Shown in pieces: positions 25,418 to 36,545 of a DNA stretch of 64,000 nt. A model generated the notes under the pieces. It was not told where the DNA came from. It made no database searches and saw only the letters and a program-made list of their open reading frames with translations. How positions within the stretch are numbered: the stretch's first letter is position 1; each line of letters opens with the position of its first letter. Origin of the DNA: Combretum micranthum (lineage: Eukaryota; Streptophyta; Magnoliopsida; Myrtales; Combretaceae); assembly GCA_024138025.1 (NCBI GenBank), contig JAMXBD010000168.1:1178001-1242000 (forward strand). Direction: 5' to 3'. The translations under genes were made by a program, and so were the position numbers.

Positions 25418-25727
25418 TATCACTCCCCTCTTTAGGATGTAGATCCAAACCTAGAAGGTAGTAAAAGAGAGTTTTTAGCACTTCACCATAAAAGTTAGTA
25501 AACTTGAAAAAAAAAAAAACAAAAAGAAACCTTGGCTTACTTAGAAGCTTGAGTGTCTTGGTGACTTCTACCTAAAGATCCTTCCTTTTTGGAGCATAAA
25601 GACACTATTTTTCCTTATTGGGGGGTAAAGGTGAGCTTTGTTGGCTTGTTTGAAAAGGGAAAAACTAGGAAAAGAGAGACAAAAAAGAGAGAATGAAAGA
25701 ATGAGAGAAAAGGATGTAGGAGAGGGG
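25418..25727 (-). repeat. Part of LTR relic C between B and the chromovirus
   Basis: It continues the text left of solo LTR B and ends in a purine-rich GAGAGAAAAGG stretch that resumes after the chromovirus at about 31204. No gene is seen. Confidence 0.4.
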
Positions 25728-25732
25728 GAGAT

Positions 25733-26166
25733 TAATGTCTAGTTAATTATATAACCAATTCTCCGAATGCAGAGAATATTGAGGAGCAATGTTTTTGTAT
25801 TTTTTTTCATTGATAATTTTTATATGAGTCATTTCCTTTATATAGAAGGGAGATGCTCAGTTTGTTACAACAACTATAAAATTCCTCATGTAGAATAAAG
25901 ATAGAATCTAAGCTAACAACTTCTGCAACAAAATGCCAATTACACAAATATTGTTCTAATTGAATTGGCCCAGGAATAAGCCAGCCCGCTTCGGTTTTAT
26001 TTCCAAGTTCGGCCACTACTTTAGGCCCAGCCCTTTCACTCTCAGCCCGGTCTTCTCTTCAAGCTCATTCCTTTCTTGCCTGACATTACTTCTCTTTGTT
26101 TGAGCTCTCTTTCTCTGTTCGTGCGGGTAATGTTTTGAAAACCCCAACAATTTTAGCTCGACATCA
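25733..26166 (-). repeat. 3' LTR of the chromovirus
   Basis: Read on the minus strand it begins TGATGTCGAGC and ends CTAGACATTA, so the usual CA end is TA here. It matches 30746-31198 almost throughout. Confidence 0.88.
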
Positions 26167-26649
26167 TCACTCCTCCCTTCAAGAATCCTTGTCCACAAGG
26201 ATTCATCTTTGAATCGCAAGGTCAGATCTGAGAAAAATTCCCAAGTAGCCTCACTGTCTGGTTTTTTTTTTCCACTTGACTAACACTAGTGTGTCTGATG
26301 TAGGTCCTCGTTTCACCAGCCTTCTCTCCAGAATGGATTCAGGCTCCTAAGTCTCGGAATCGTACAGTGTAGGGAGATCAATGGAAGTTGAGTATCATCC
26401 AGGAACGAATTGCTTCAATTGGGAGACGTGAAAGGTGGGATGGATGGTCAATCCTTCGAGCAGCTCCAAACAGTAAGCTACTTCACCTATCTTATCGATT
26501 ATCTTGTATGGTCTGTAGTACTTAGGGTTGGGCTTTTGATTTGCATGTTGTTTGATGCTCTGTTGTTTGTAAGGTTGGAGCTTGACTAATACCCAATCTC
26601 CAATCTTAAAGACTCTTTCGGATTTCTTCTTATCAGTCATGACCTTCAT
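26016..26649 (-). pseudogene. Integrase C-terminus and chromodomain of the chromovirus
   Basis: The integrase tail reads VFKIGDWVLVKLQPY, YYRPYKIIDKIGEVAYCLEL and HPTFHVSQLKQFVPG. After a stop and a frameshift comes a chromodomain: EPESILERRLVKRG, then LVLVKWK, and EATWEFFSDL in the next frame, with the typical aromatic and ATWE residues. In chromoviruses this domain is thought to steer integration toward marked chromatin. The frame then runs about 150 nt into the LTR, which is common in this group. Stops in the linker and a shift in the A-run before ATWE show that it no longer works. Confidence 0.85.
26167..26181 (-). promoter_or_regulatory. Polypurine tract of the chromovirus
   Basis: On the minus strand GAAGGGAGGAGTGA directly precedes the 3' LTR start TGATGTC, the expected place for plus-strand priming. 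Confidence 0.75.
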
Positions 26650-26715
26650 TCGGTTTTATGCCCTTCGTAAGTGGAATTGTAATGTTCTTAGGGTTTTCTC
26701 CCGTTCTGTTAACAA

Positions 26716-27643
26716 CTAGTCAACCATGTCGTTCCTTGAATCCCTTGGGACATAGGGTAAATGAATTGGTTGTGCATACCCATATACTATCTCAAACGGA
26801 GTAGATTTAGCCCTCGAATGATAATTGGTGTTGTACCACCACTCAGCGAGGGCTAAGAACTCCACCCATCTGTGTGGCTCATCACTGGTCAGACATCTTA
26901 AGTATGTCTCCAAGCATCTGTTCACCACTTCTGTTTGGCCATCGATTGTGGGTGGTAAGCAGAAGACAGTTTCAATTCAACTCCCTGTAGTTTAAAAAAT
27001 TCACTCCAAAATCGACTAACAAAGATGGGATCTCTATCGCTCACTATAGAATTAGGAAGGCCGTGTAATTTGAACACGTTATCCAAATATAGCTTAGCCA
27101 CCTGAGGAGCAGTATAAGGATGTGCTAAACTGATAAAGTGAGCATACTTACTGAGTCGATCAACTATTACCATAATTACTTCTTTCCCATGTGATCTTGG
27201 TAGTCCCTCAATAAAATCCATCGAAAGATCAGTCCAATACCCTTCTGGAATGGGTAATGGCTGAAGTAGACCCGGTTGTGCCACATTTTCGTATTTATGG
27301 CGTTGACAAATCTCACATTCCCTCACATACTGTCTCACCTCTCTCTTTCCCTTCCAGTAGTAAATTGCTGTACTCTTTTGAAGGTCGCATGTGCACCTGA
27401 GTGTCCTCCGATCGTTCCATCATGGTACAGTGAGATCAGTTTCCTCTTGAGCTCCATGTCAGGTCCCACAACAATTTTCCCCTTCCTCCTTAACAACTCA
27501 TCTTTCATAGAGAATCCTTTAGCTGGTTTTCCTGACTTAAGTTGTTGAATAATTAAGGCATAAGGCTCATGTGAGATCACACTAGCCTGGATATTCTCTA
27601 CTAATTCAGTGGTCATATCCAAGGTATAAACCATGGTCTTCAA
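26716..27643 (-). pseudogene. Chromovirus integrase core
   Basis: The zinc-binding part (GGHSGAHATFKRV, then YVRECEICQRHKYEN) is split by a frameshift near 27368. The catalytic core follows: LSMDFIEGLPRS with the first Asp, SIVSDRDPIFVSRFW with the second Asp, and YHPQS. Just after this, a one-base loss near 26937 breaks the frame before the segment holding the catalytic Glu (QTEVVNRCLE). The next frame continues EWWYNTNYHSRAKSTPFE. Family assignment is certain from these motifs. The enzyme would have inserted element DNA into the chromosome and cannot now be made whole. Confidence 0.9.
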
Positions 27644-27644
27644 C

Positions 27645-29179
27645 CCACACTACCAGCTCGGAAAGTGCATCAGCAACCTTATTAGTGCGACCACTTTTAT
27701 ATTAGATCTCATAATCTAAACCTAGCAGCTTGGTTAACCATTTTTGTTGGCTGCTAGTGATTAATCATTGATCCAATAAGTATTTAAGACTTTGATGGTC
27801 AGTCGTAATTATAAAGTGTCGTCCAATAAAGTAATGTCTCCACTTCTCTACTGCTTGTACTACAGCCATCATTTATTTTTCATAGATGGACCACCCTCTT
27901 TGCTTTACTCCTAATGCTTTGCTGAAGTAAGCAATGGGGTGCTGGTCCTGCATTAAAACTGCCCCAATACCGTCATCACAAGCATCTGTCTCAATCATGA
28001 ATGGTTTTGAAAAATTGGGTAACCTTAATACTGGAGCTCGGGTTAAGGCCTTTTTAATCATCTCGAAGGATTTTTCAGCTTCATGATTCCATTCAAAACT
28101 ATTTTTCTTCAGCAGCTGGTTAAGGGGTTTAGTCATTAATCCATACCTTTGAATAAATCTGCGGTAGTACCCTGCCAGTCCCAAAAACCCTCTAAGTTGC
28201 TTCACATTTATGGGTCTCCTCCAATTCTGCACAGCCTCTATTTTTTTAGGGTCAGTGGTTACCCCGTGTTTAGAGATCACATGTCCTAAGTATTCAATGT
28301 GAGCAACACCAAACACACACTTGCTACGCTTCAAATATAGTGTTTCCCTTCTTAAAATCTCCAAAACCACTCTCAAATGTTTAACATGTTCTTCTAGATC
28401 ACGACTATACACCAAAATATCATCAAAGAATACTAGCACAAACTTCCTTAGATATTCTCAAAACAGATCATTCATTAATCCTTGGAAGGTAGAAGGTGCA
28501 TTGGTTAAGCCAAAGGGCATAACCAAAAATTCATAGTGGCCAGCATGTGTTTTAAAAGCTGTTTTATAAACATCCTTGGGATCCATCAGTATTTGATGAT
28601 ACCCAGATCTTAAATCCAGCTTACTAAAGTAACATGCACCAAACAATTCATCAAATAAATCATCAATTAAAGGTATTGGATACCTGTCTTTTATGGTCAA
28701 CTTGTTAAGCTTACGGTAGTCCACACACATCCTCCATGAGTTATCCTTTTTTTCACTAAAACCACTGGTGAAGAATAAGGACTATGGCTGGGTCAAATTG
28801 TTCCTTGCTGCAACATCTCCTTGACCATTTCCTCTAGTACATTTTTCTGGATGGTGGAATGTCTATATGGTCTAAGGTTGACCGGTTGAACACCTTCTAA
28901 CAAGTGTATCTTGTGTTCATGTCCACGTACTGGGGGTAATGAGTGGGGTTGTTCAAACACTTCATGAAAATCTTCTAATAGATCCAAGATACATGGTGGA
29001 ATAGATTCAGAGAGTGTTCTTTGGGTATCCTGCTGTTTTGCCACTACCATCCAGCACTGCAATTCGATTGGAGATCTTTCGTTAGTAAGGATTTTACTAA
29101 GATTATTTCCATCAATGACCCTTAAGGGATCCTTTATTCCTTGCAATTTGCAACGCTTTCCTCTATGAGTGAACTTCAT
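27645..29179 (-). pseudogene. Chromovirus reverse transcriptase and RNase H
   Basis: The pre-RT segment contains LLEDFHEVFEQPHSLPP. The polymerase follows with [51 protein letters not shown] and the catalytic FFDDILVYS at about 28410-28440. RNase H carries FMIETDACDDGIGAVL, IAYFSKAL and, after a stop at 27873, a [10 protein letters not shown] segment. Defects include a frameshift in an A-run near 28750, an in-frame stop just before the FFDD motif (about 28455) and stops in RNase H. All catalytic aspartates of the polymerase are still encoded. Confidence 0.92.
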
Positions 29180-29214
29180 GGTTAAGTTACAGAAATTCCA
29201 TATGATGTCTCCTA

Positions 29215-29460
29215 GTTATCTCAACCAAGGAATTCCTAACACAATATCTTCTCCCTCCAAAGGTAATACATGAAACTCCGATTCGAATGTCTAGCCCTAT
29301 ATAACCAAGGTAAGTTGTGGTATGAATCCTTTGGTAAGCATAAGAGTCCCATCAGCTAAGGCAACTTTCACTGCTTTAGTATTTTCAACTATACAACCCA
29401 ATCCTTTAGCAGCTCTTTCATCCAAAAAATTCAAAGAACTTCCAGAATCAACAAACACCC
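29215..29460 (-). pseudogene. Chromovirus aspartic protease remnant
   Basis: On the minus strand GVFVDSGSSLNFLDE carries the catalytic Asp in a DSG triad (29436-29452). A family-typical segment, VKVALADGT, and LGIPWL follow. Two stops lie between them near 29295-29305. The protease would cut the Gag-Pol precursor. Confidence 0.75.
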
Positions 29461-30691
29461 CAACTTCCTCTTCTTATAATAAGCCGACAACCTCATCATT
29501 TCCACTACCTGAATTTGATTAATTGCGCTTAATGTTAATTTGGATAATTCATCCTCTAAGGTTGGTTCCTCCTTAAATTCTTCTTCCAACACATCCTCCT
29601 CTTCTTCCTCTACCAGCAACATTCTCAGAGGTTTGCTCTTGCATCGGTGTCCTGGGCCAAAGATTCATCACACCAGAAACACTGCCTTTTCCTTCTCTTC
29701 TCCTCTAACTCCTCTGATGTTAACCTCCTGGGTTTACGGGTATTATTTTGGTTTAGAGATAATGTGGTGGGTGCTTGGGTGATCTGAACATTGGTTGGGC
29801 TTGGTTGGGATTGAGTGTTTGGGTTTGAAAGTGTTTTGAAGGTTATGGTTATTGTGTGTGGTTTTGGGATAAGTTAGGGTTTTGGGTAATGAGGTCTGGC
29901 CTGTTGTAGCAGTACTGTGGTTAAAATATGTGGTCCTGGGAAATTTCTGGGAATCGGGTAGCCTCTAACGTATTCTCTTGGAGTTTAGCTAAGGTATAAG
30001 CATGTTGTAGGGTTCGAGGTTGAAACATTCTGACTGGGTATTGTATTTCAGGTTTAAGGCCACTTAGAAAACAGCTTATTTGTAACTTTCAGCTAAATGC
30101 ACCAGAGTAGTTAGGTATTCAAAATCTACCCAATATTCCTCAAGGACCCCCTCTGAGTCAATTCTTTCAAGGAAGCCATAGGATCCTCAAAAAGGTCCAT
30201 ACAAACCTCTGCTGTAATCCAATAACTAGTTCTTCCCAGGTGATTGGGTGCTGATGCACCCTATTTTGCGCAAAAGCATGATACCAATGTAGAGCTAAGT
30301 CCTCAAAATGCATTGCTCTTAAGGTTACAGGTGTACCATCTAATTCAAAGAAGTGTTCAACCTTAATTAACCAAGACTTGAGATCAATACATGTAAATGT
30401 TGGGAATGCTAAATGAGTGGCTCTTGTTGATAATTGATGAGGAGCTTCCTCGGTCATCAATGAATTGTTTACTACTGTTTTTTCCCTTCTCTGTTTCGAA
30501 CTCGTCATAGGTGTATCGTTGCTTTCATTCTGGCCAGTGTTGCATCGTCCAGAGCTGACAGGTTCTTGTATTTTTTGTTGTAGTTCCGATAGGGCAGCTT
30601 CAAAGCGTTCCATGGTCGCCTGTTGCTATTGGAGAATTTCAGTGAAGGACTTCATCAATTTTTCCTCCATTGCTTTGAAGGATTCTTCCAT
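29461..30691 (-). pseudogene. Chromovirus gag remnant
   Basis: A start at 30691 gives MEESFKAMEEKLMKSF, then an in-frame TAG at 30628, then a second Met at 30613. The capsid domain has WLIKVEHFFELDGTP, ALHWYHAF and WEELVIGLQQRF. The zinc knuckle near 29637-29685 reads CFWCDE, then, in another frame, FGPGHRCKS, so one shift splits it. A Glu-rich linker (LLVEEEEEDVLEEE) joins it to the protease. At least three breaks are present. Confidence 0.82.
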
Positions 30692-30728
30692 GGCTACTCC
30701 GACTCGGATTTTGACCATCCAACCTAAA

Positions 30729-30743
30729 GCAGCTCTGATACCA
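30729..30743 (-). promoter_or_regulatory. Primer-binding site, tRNA-Met type
   Basis: The minus strand reads TGGTATCAGAGCTGC two bases inside the 5' LTR. This is the usual initiator tRNA-Met complement that primes minus-strand synthesis in plant retroelements. Confidence 0.9.
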
Positions 30744-30745
30744 CT

Positions 30746-31198
30746 TAATGTCTAGTTAATTTGTATAACCAATTCTCCGAATGCAGAGAATATTGAGGAG
30801 CAATGTTTTTGTATTTTCTTTCATTGATAATTTTTATATGAGTCATTTCCTTTATATAGAAGGGAAATGCTCAGTTTGTTACAACAACTGTAAAATTCCT
30901 CATGTAGAATAAAGATAGAATCTAAGCTAACAACTTCTGCAACAGAATGCAAATTACACAAATATTGTTCTAGCTGAATTGGCCCAGGAATAAGCCGGCC
31001 CACTTCGGTTTTATTTCCAAGTTCGGCCACTACTTTAGGCCCAGCCCTTTCACTCTCAGCCCGGTCTTCTCTTCAAGCTCATTCCTTTCTTACCCGACAT
31101 TACTTCTCTTTGTTTGAGCTTTCTTTCTCTGTTTGTTTCTCTTTCTTTGTTTGTGTGGGTAATGTTTTGGAAACCCTAACAATTTTAGCTCGACATCA
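30746..31198 (-). repeat. 5' LTR of the chromovirus
   Basis: Nearly identical to 25733-26166. It holds a short extra duplication of GTTTGTTTCTCTTTC-type sequence near 31130-31150 and scattered substitutions. Confidence 0.88.
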
Positions 31199-31203
31199 AA
31201 GAT

Positions 31204-32300
31204 CTAAGAGAGAGAGACGTGAGAAAGGGAGAGAGAAGAAGTGAGGATAAGTGATAAAGCCTTCTATTTTTCTTTAAAAAAAAAAACAATGATGTTGGAG
31301 CATTTGGAATTAACAAGGAATTAAAGAAAGCCTTGCAAGAAAGTTTTGCAATAAATTTTAGGGCACAAAGATTGTACGTTAAGCATGATGGAGGTGGCTT
31401 AGGAATGATGGTTGTCATAGATGTATTTGACTTTGTACAAATGTGTAGATATTTATTGGATTTAGCAAAAAGAATGATTTGGCGCAAATGCCTTTGGTCT
31501 TGGCAAAGAAAAAGATGGGGTTTTTGTTCATCTTATAAAATATTTGTATTTTTATTATGTTCCTAGGATGACCAATTTATTATCCAACGAAAATTTATGA
31601 ATCAGAGGATAATTTTATTTATGAACTAGAGACATAAATATTTATACTACACGGTGATGCAAATTTAATATAAATAATTCTTGGTGCTAAAATTTGGGGT
31701 TTTAAGATTACGTGATTAGCTATTATTAAGGGTTGAGCCACATAATTTTGAGTTCGTGTTTTTAAACTAAAATTTTAGCTCGAAAATCCTATAATAATAT
31801 TGTTGAGTTTAACTTTATGGTTTTGATTCCTATTCTACGATATTGAAATTTTCTTTGTTCTGTTACTAGGTTTTATCAAGATGATTTTTGGGTTTCCGAT
31901 ATCTGCTTAAGTCACTATATATTTTTAAGGTCTTATACCCATAAAGGAATGCTATGGTACGACCTAGCTAATATTATAAAGGTTTATTCATAACGAAAAA
32001 AATTCCAAGGGTTTATAATGGTCCTCTCTCTGCCTTTTTATATATAAGTGAAAACTAAAGGGAAAGACATACTTTTCACTTTTCACAATTACTCCTTCAA
32101 AAGCAAAAGGTCAAGAGAGAGAAATTCTACTTTCTTGGAGAAATAAGGTTGGATTGGAGGGATGAGGTGTCTATTAAAGAATCAAAGAATCTTATTCTTC
32201 AGAATTCAATATAGTATTATGGTTATGGAGAAAGGTACACATCTAATGTCGATTTTTCAATTGCAATCAATCAAATTAAATTAAAACCTTAATCTTACTT
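31204..32300. other. AT-rich end of LTR relic C and spacer
   Basis: It continues the purine-rich LTR C text after the chromovirus, probably to about 32017. The rest, to 32300, is AT-rich with no gene that I recognise. A purine tract GAGAGAGAGACG lies at about 31210. Confidence 0.35.
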
Positions 32301-34243
32301 TGCGACTAATCCTAGGCAAGTGCACCTATCAATTGTAGTGATGGTGTAAGCACAAGGGTCGTTCCACCAGGACCTATAATTACTAGTAATTACCCTAATT
32401 CTACTATTTAACTTATCTAAATCGAGTGATAGAAAGAATAACTAAAATCTATCTAATTAATTAACCCTATAATAAAGATGTTCATGCCTTTAGATATAAA
32501 TACCAATCACAAAACATACCTCTAATATTGATTTACCACTAACCCTATTCAAACTTCTATAAGATGTTCATTAATGGAATATTATGTTCTTGAACTGCAG
32601 GAACCCTAGATTCATTAATCTCTCTTTCAAGATAATTGAATCCTAATTCTATATGTCTAAAGGAAATTTCTTTCATCAGTAGATGCATACAAAATAGCAT
32701 TAAAGATCATGGTTGTGATACCCCTTAAATATAGGTTGTGGAACTCTAATCACAGAAGCGCCTTTTTATGTAATGGCTTAGAGTTGATCGGAACTCCAAA
32801 GTTAAGCGTGCTTTGTGCAGAGCAATCCCAAGATGGGTGACCCCTTGAGAAGCGTTGGCACCAAAAAGATAAAATCATATAGCATGTGGCCAAAGCGGAT
32901 AATACCTCGATGGGCGGAGTTCCAGGGTGTTATAGGAAGTATCAAAGCAGTTCACCCAGCCAGAAGTGGAAGAGTGTATTCTTGCTGCCTAGTATGGTTC
33001 TGGACCCATGTAACGAAATTGATGAGGACATCAGTTCCATAAGTGGAGGAGTATGTGATACCCCTGCAATATAGGTTATGGAACTTTAATTACAAAGACA
33101 CCTTTTAGTGTAATGGCGTAGAGTTGGTCGGAACTCTAAAGTTAAGCGTGCTCTCTGCAATGTAATCCCAGATATGTGACCTCTTAGGAAGCGTTCGCAC
33201 CAATAGGATAAGACCATGCTGTGTGCAACCAAAGCGGATAATACCTCGTGGGTGGAGGTTAGGGGCACTACAATGGTTCCTTAAAAAGAATAAATCTTGT
33301 TTCAGAAAATTCATGCAATCTATATCTAGAATCACATTCAAATCTCTCTATGCATATAGATCTATTCGATTAGATGAAATATCATTCTATCTAAAAGAAA
33401 TCAAATATGCAATTACTTTTGGCCACAAAACAATCACAAGAACATATGAATAACTTAAAAAACATAGACTTCCATTAATAAAAGCAACTAATCTCTACAT
33501 TAGGGTTAGTGTTTCTTAAGATCTAAGGTATAAAGATCTGTTTTTCCATATGAAGATTACAACAAAGACAAAACATGGAAAAATTCAAAGAAAACATAGT
33601 TATAACCCTTAAAGGTATAGTCTTGTGATCTCCAATATAGCTCTGGTGTTTCTCTCTTCAAAGCACATATTTTGCTCTCTAAGGTTTCTAAAAAGAACAA
33701 TGGAATTATGATATGATCGAGCTAAGGATGCTATTTATAGAAAGGGAAAATTGTCTTCTACACGACCATCCTATACAGCATGTGTTTGAGGCAATGTAAG
33801 ATGAAAACTGGTGAAAAATCACGACTGGAGAAAGTAAGCTGCCTTATAGATTGGCAGCTTCGAAATTTACGCCGTTGGCTTTAGGACTTAGGCTGCTAGC
33901 CTTCACCAAAATTGCTTCTGCCCATTTTTTATCATCTACACAAGCGTCATGCACAGCTTTTGTATTTTAAAAATGCTTACTGGTCATTTTTTATCTCCAA
34001 CACCAGTGTTCTACACAACTTGTGTAGAAAAGCCATGTATGTTGTAAATCTTCCAAATTCCTATTTCTTCAACAAAATCTTGCTTAACTCATCCAATTGT
34101 CTTCATTCAACTCAAATTCTTTCTTTAGTCCTGAAATTGACATTCTAACCAAATAAGTATCCTTTTCTTTAATAATTCATATAACATCTATATAATATCA
34201 TATTAAAACAACATGAATAATAAGGGTCCTTAGACATTTATTA
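32301..34243 (-). repeat. Athila-type solo LTR relic, split by Cassandra
   Basis: After removing Cassandra, about 1.38 kb remains. It runs parallel to the LTR at 46751-48058. An opening with CCTAGGCAAGTGCACCTATC is followed by GGTCGTTCCACCAGG, a middle AT-rich part, then AAGTATCCTTTTCTT and an end CCTTAGACATTTATTA, like CTTTGGACACTTATCA at 58232. Similarity is word-level, and no clean duplication was found, so the limits are estimates. No coding region is present. Confidence 0.5.
32714..33272 (+). mobile_element. Cassandra TRIM with 5S rRNA-like LTRs, complete
   Basis: The unit consists of two direct LTRs (32714-32934 and 33054-33272, each about 220 bp, TGTGATACCCC start and CACTACA end) around a 119-bp middle. 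It is flanked by the perfect 5-bp duplication ATGGT (32709-32713 and 33273-33277). Each LTR carries a 5S-rRNA-like segment with AGTTAAGCGTGCT and, in the first, GATGGGTGACC, corresponding to the internal promoter of 5S genes. The middle opens with AAGTATCAAAGC, a slightly changed tRNA-Met primer site, and ends in a purine-rich AAGTGGAGGAG. This is the known Cassandra structure, a non-autonomous element with no protein. Confidence 0.92.
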
Positions 34244-35684
34244 GAATTTTATCCATTTATTCATTGTGAAAATCATGAAGTTTGAAGATCTTGAAATTGA
34301 TATCGATTAGGGGCGGCAAAAAAAGTCAACTGAATTGAACAAATCCGTAACCAAACCAAACAAAAAAAGGGTTTTTTTTTAATTTGGTTTAAAAATTTTC
34401 CAATTCAAACCGTTTGGTTTAAAAATTTTCCAATCCAAGCTAATCCATAAATTTATAGTTTGGTTTGCAAAGGAAACCAAACCAAATCGTTATAGAAAAA
34501 TATAATAATATTTTACTTTTAAGTCATAACTATAGATTTTTTTTTTATGATTGATTAAAGGTCATATATGTTCAATGATTTCATTTGATGTTTATGATTG
34601 AAATTACCAAAAATCTAAAGTACTAAAATTAATTTGCTTGTATATGTTTAAACGATGATTTGTGATTTAAATTATTATAGTTAAGTTAGTATAATTTAAT
34701 TTGATGATATAACAAATTCTTAGTATGAGAAATTCTTGTAATTGAAGTATATGTGTGTTAGTAAAATTTTAGTGATATATATGTTTGTAGAATTGTATTA
34801 AATTAAATGTATGTGTGTTTAAAGAAGCCTTAGCAGATTTGAAGCCCAAATCTTTAAACTAAAGACCAATTAATTTTAAATAACCAAGCCCACAAACAAT
34901 CCATAGCCCAAGCCCATGTATATGGCATCTTCTAAAGATATCCACAATGCCCAGAAGCCAAAAAGTAAAAACAAATATCACAAATCCAAAGTAGGCCCTA
35001 TCTTCCATCGTCTCTCTTTCTCCGCTTCTTCCATATTTCAAGCCCAAAAATACCCAAAATTTCTCCATTAAAATTTCTTCTAAGTCATTACCAAATAGAT
35101 CCAAGGCTAGGAAGTAAGATATAAGATTAAAGTATGAATCAAGCTAAGGAAGAGGGGAAAACAAACTCAGTTTCTAGAAGTAGCTCTAAAAGTAAGTAAA
35201 AGTTTATTTCTTATTCATTTTATTCAATTATGATTTTAAATGATGTTAATGTTAGATAAGAGTAGAATTTTGATGTTTTAAATGATTTAAGGACATGCTA
35301 TTACATGAATTAAGCTAGATGTGTAAATAGATGCATGTAACCTAGGTGTTTGATGAAAAGAAATATGGAATTTATGATGATATGATGCATGTATGGATGT
35401 TGTTAGTGATAAGTAAATAGAATTTTAATGATTAGGGTAATAAAAAAGGTTAACAAGCATAAAAGATGAGATTATGTTTTTTGGTTAAGTTTGTTGTGTA
35501 TATGTGTGTGAAATGGAATTACGTGAGCAAGTGAGCTTAGTGATACTTAATATGTTCATAGACTAGTATGGTCTGTTTTTACAAGTGTATAAAGGCTTAG
35601 TAAAGAGTTAAAGGACATAAGACTTCAAAAAAATTTTGAAACAAGTACCATAGGATAATGCCTTGTTCATCACAGGTGTAATCG

Positions 35685-36060
35685 AGGTCGTTATCTTCTC
35701 GAATTTGCATTTTCCTATCAAATATGATCATTACATGGCATGTTATCTCCTCTTAGTGTTTTTGAAAGCTTGATATGGTCTAGATTACGACCATCGCAAG
35801 GGCCGTTATCTTCTATGTGTGGTTTTTTAAGCTAGATTTGGCTGTAATGGAGACGTTATCTCTTTGGGTTGTTTTGGAAAATTCTTATAAAGCTAATACG
35901 GGTGTAATCTTCATCACGATCTATATCATGGCCGTGATAGGAAGTGTTATCTCCTATTATAGGTGTCTCAAGGCCAATTGTTTTCATCGCAACCCAAGAT
36001 CACAAGTGTAATGGTGCCCATGATACCCATCACGGCCTTTGTCACGGGCATGACAGATCC
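35685..36060 (+). repeat. Irregular GTTATCTYCT repeats
   Basis: GTTATCTTCT, GTTATCTCCT, GTTATCTTCT, GTTATCTCTT and GTTATCTCCT recur near 35690, 35742, 35805, 35855 and 35946. They are separated by sequence with CATCACGG/ATCGCAAGG words. Spacing is 50 to 91 bp. Confidence 0.5.
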
Positions 36061-36439
36061 CCTTTGTATTGTACATATATATAAAATAAATAAATTCTTG
36101 ATGATAATAAATAGATGATTAACGATATATGATATGAGTAATTATGCTTAAATGAGTAAAATGTGAGATGATTAGAATCTTGTTTAAGTGTAATGAGTTA
36201 GTATGTAATTGTGAACAAGAAGTTTAATATGAAATGATTTTCTTGACAGACTCATACTCTCAATTGGGTTTGAACACGGGTCTATTACTTGATAGACTAG
36301 AGTATCCAGGTACGTAATAGCTTGTTTGATGATTGTTAAGTTAGGCATACTCTAAATGGATTTAATCAAAGATGAGTTAAAATAGTTTGAAACTAGTTAT
36401 GATTTTCACCATTGAATCTAGTCGAGGAGCAACAATCTT

Positions 36440-36545
36440 GTCATGATGTAATGGCATGGTAGTTAGACACTTAGACCACATTGTCATGATGCAATGACTT
36501 TTCTTTTACCATAATGCAATGATACACCATGATGCAATGGTGATT
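36440..36545 (+). repeat. Four CATGATGCAATG repeats
   Basis: CATGATGTAATGG, CATGATGCAATGA, CATAATGCAATGA and CATGATGCAATGG lie within about 100 bp, in the LTR-like middle of the hAT element. Confidence 0.65.

Larger units (their letters stand above)
25733..31198 (-). mobile_element. Ty3/Gypsy chromovirus, full structure, degenerate
   Basis: Two LTRs of 434 and 453 bp flank a minus-strand internal region with PBS, gag, protease, reverse transcriptase, RNase H, integrase, chromodomain and PPT in that order. That order and the chromodomain define a chromovirus. Short LTRs and a tRNA-Met-type PBS would suit a Reina-like or related lineage, but I cannot place it further. Flanks GAGAT (25728-25732) and AAGAT (31199-31203) are a 5-bp duplication with one change. 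The LTRs differ at about 20 positions by eye plus one short insertion, so the insertion is fairly old, consistent with the many broken frames. Confidence 0.9.
16766..32017 (-). mobile_element. LTR relic C, interrupted by three later insertions
   Basis: It begins TGCCATGACCCCAAAGGTACCC, resembling the B start TGTCATGCCCCGAAGGGTATCC, and probably ends near AAGGGTTTATA at about 32017. Removing the hAT unit (17603-18090), solo LTR B (20403-25417) and the chromovirus (25728-31203) leaves about 4.3 kb. That length fits a member of the same long-LTR superfamily in B orientation. B and the hAT unit leave clean duplications, so the flanks of each join in C. Its own duplication was not found, and the outer limits are estimates. 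Confidence 0.4.

Noticed and set aside
29540..29782. Plus-strand serine-rich frame
   Set aside because: Antisense of the Glu-rich gag linker of the chromovirus.
32760..33240. Possible 5S rRNA genes
   Set aside because: Only part of the 5S sequence is present and it lies inside two LTRs with primer site and duplication, so it is Cassandra.
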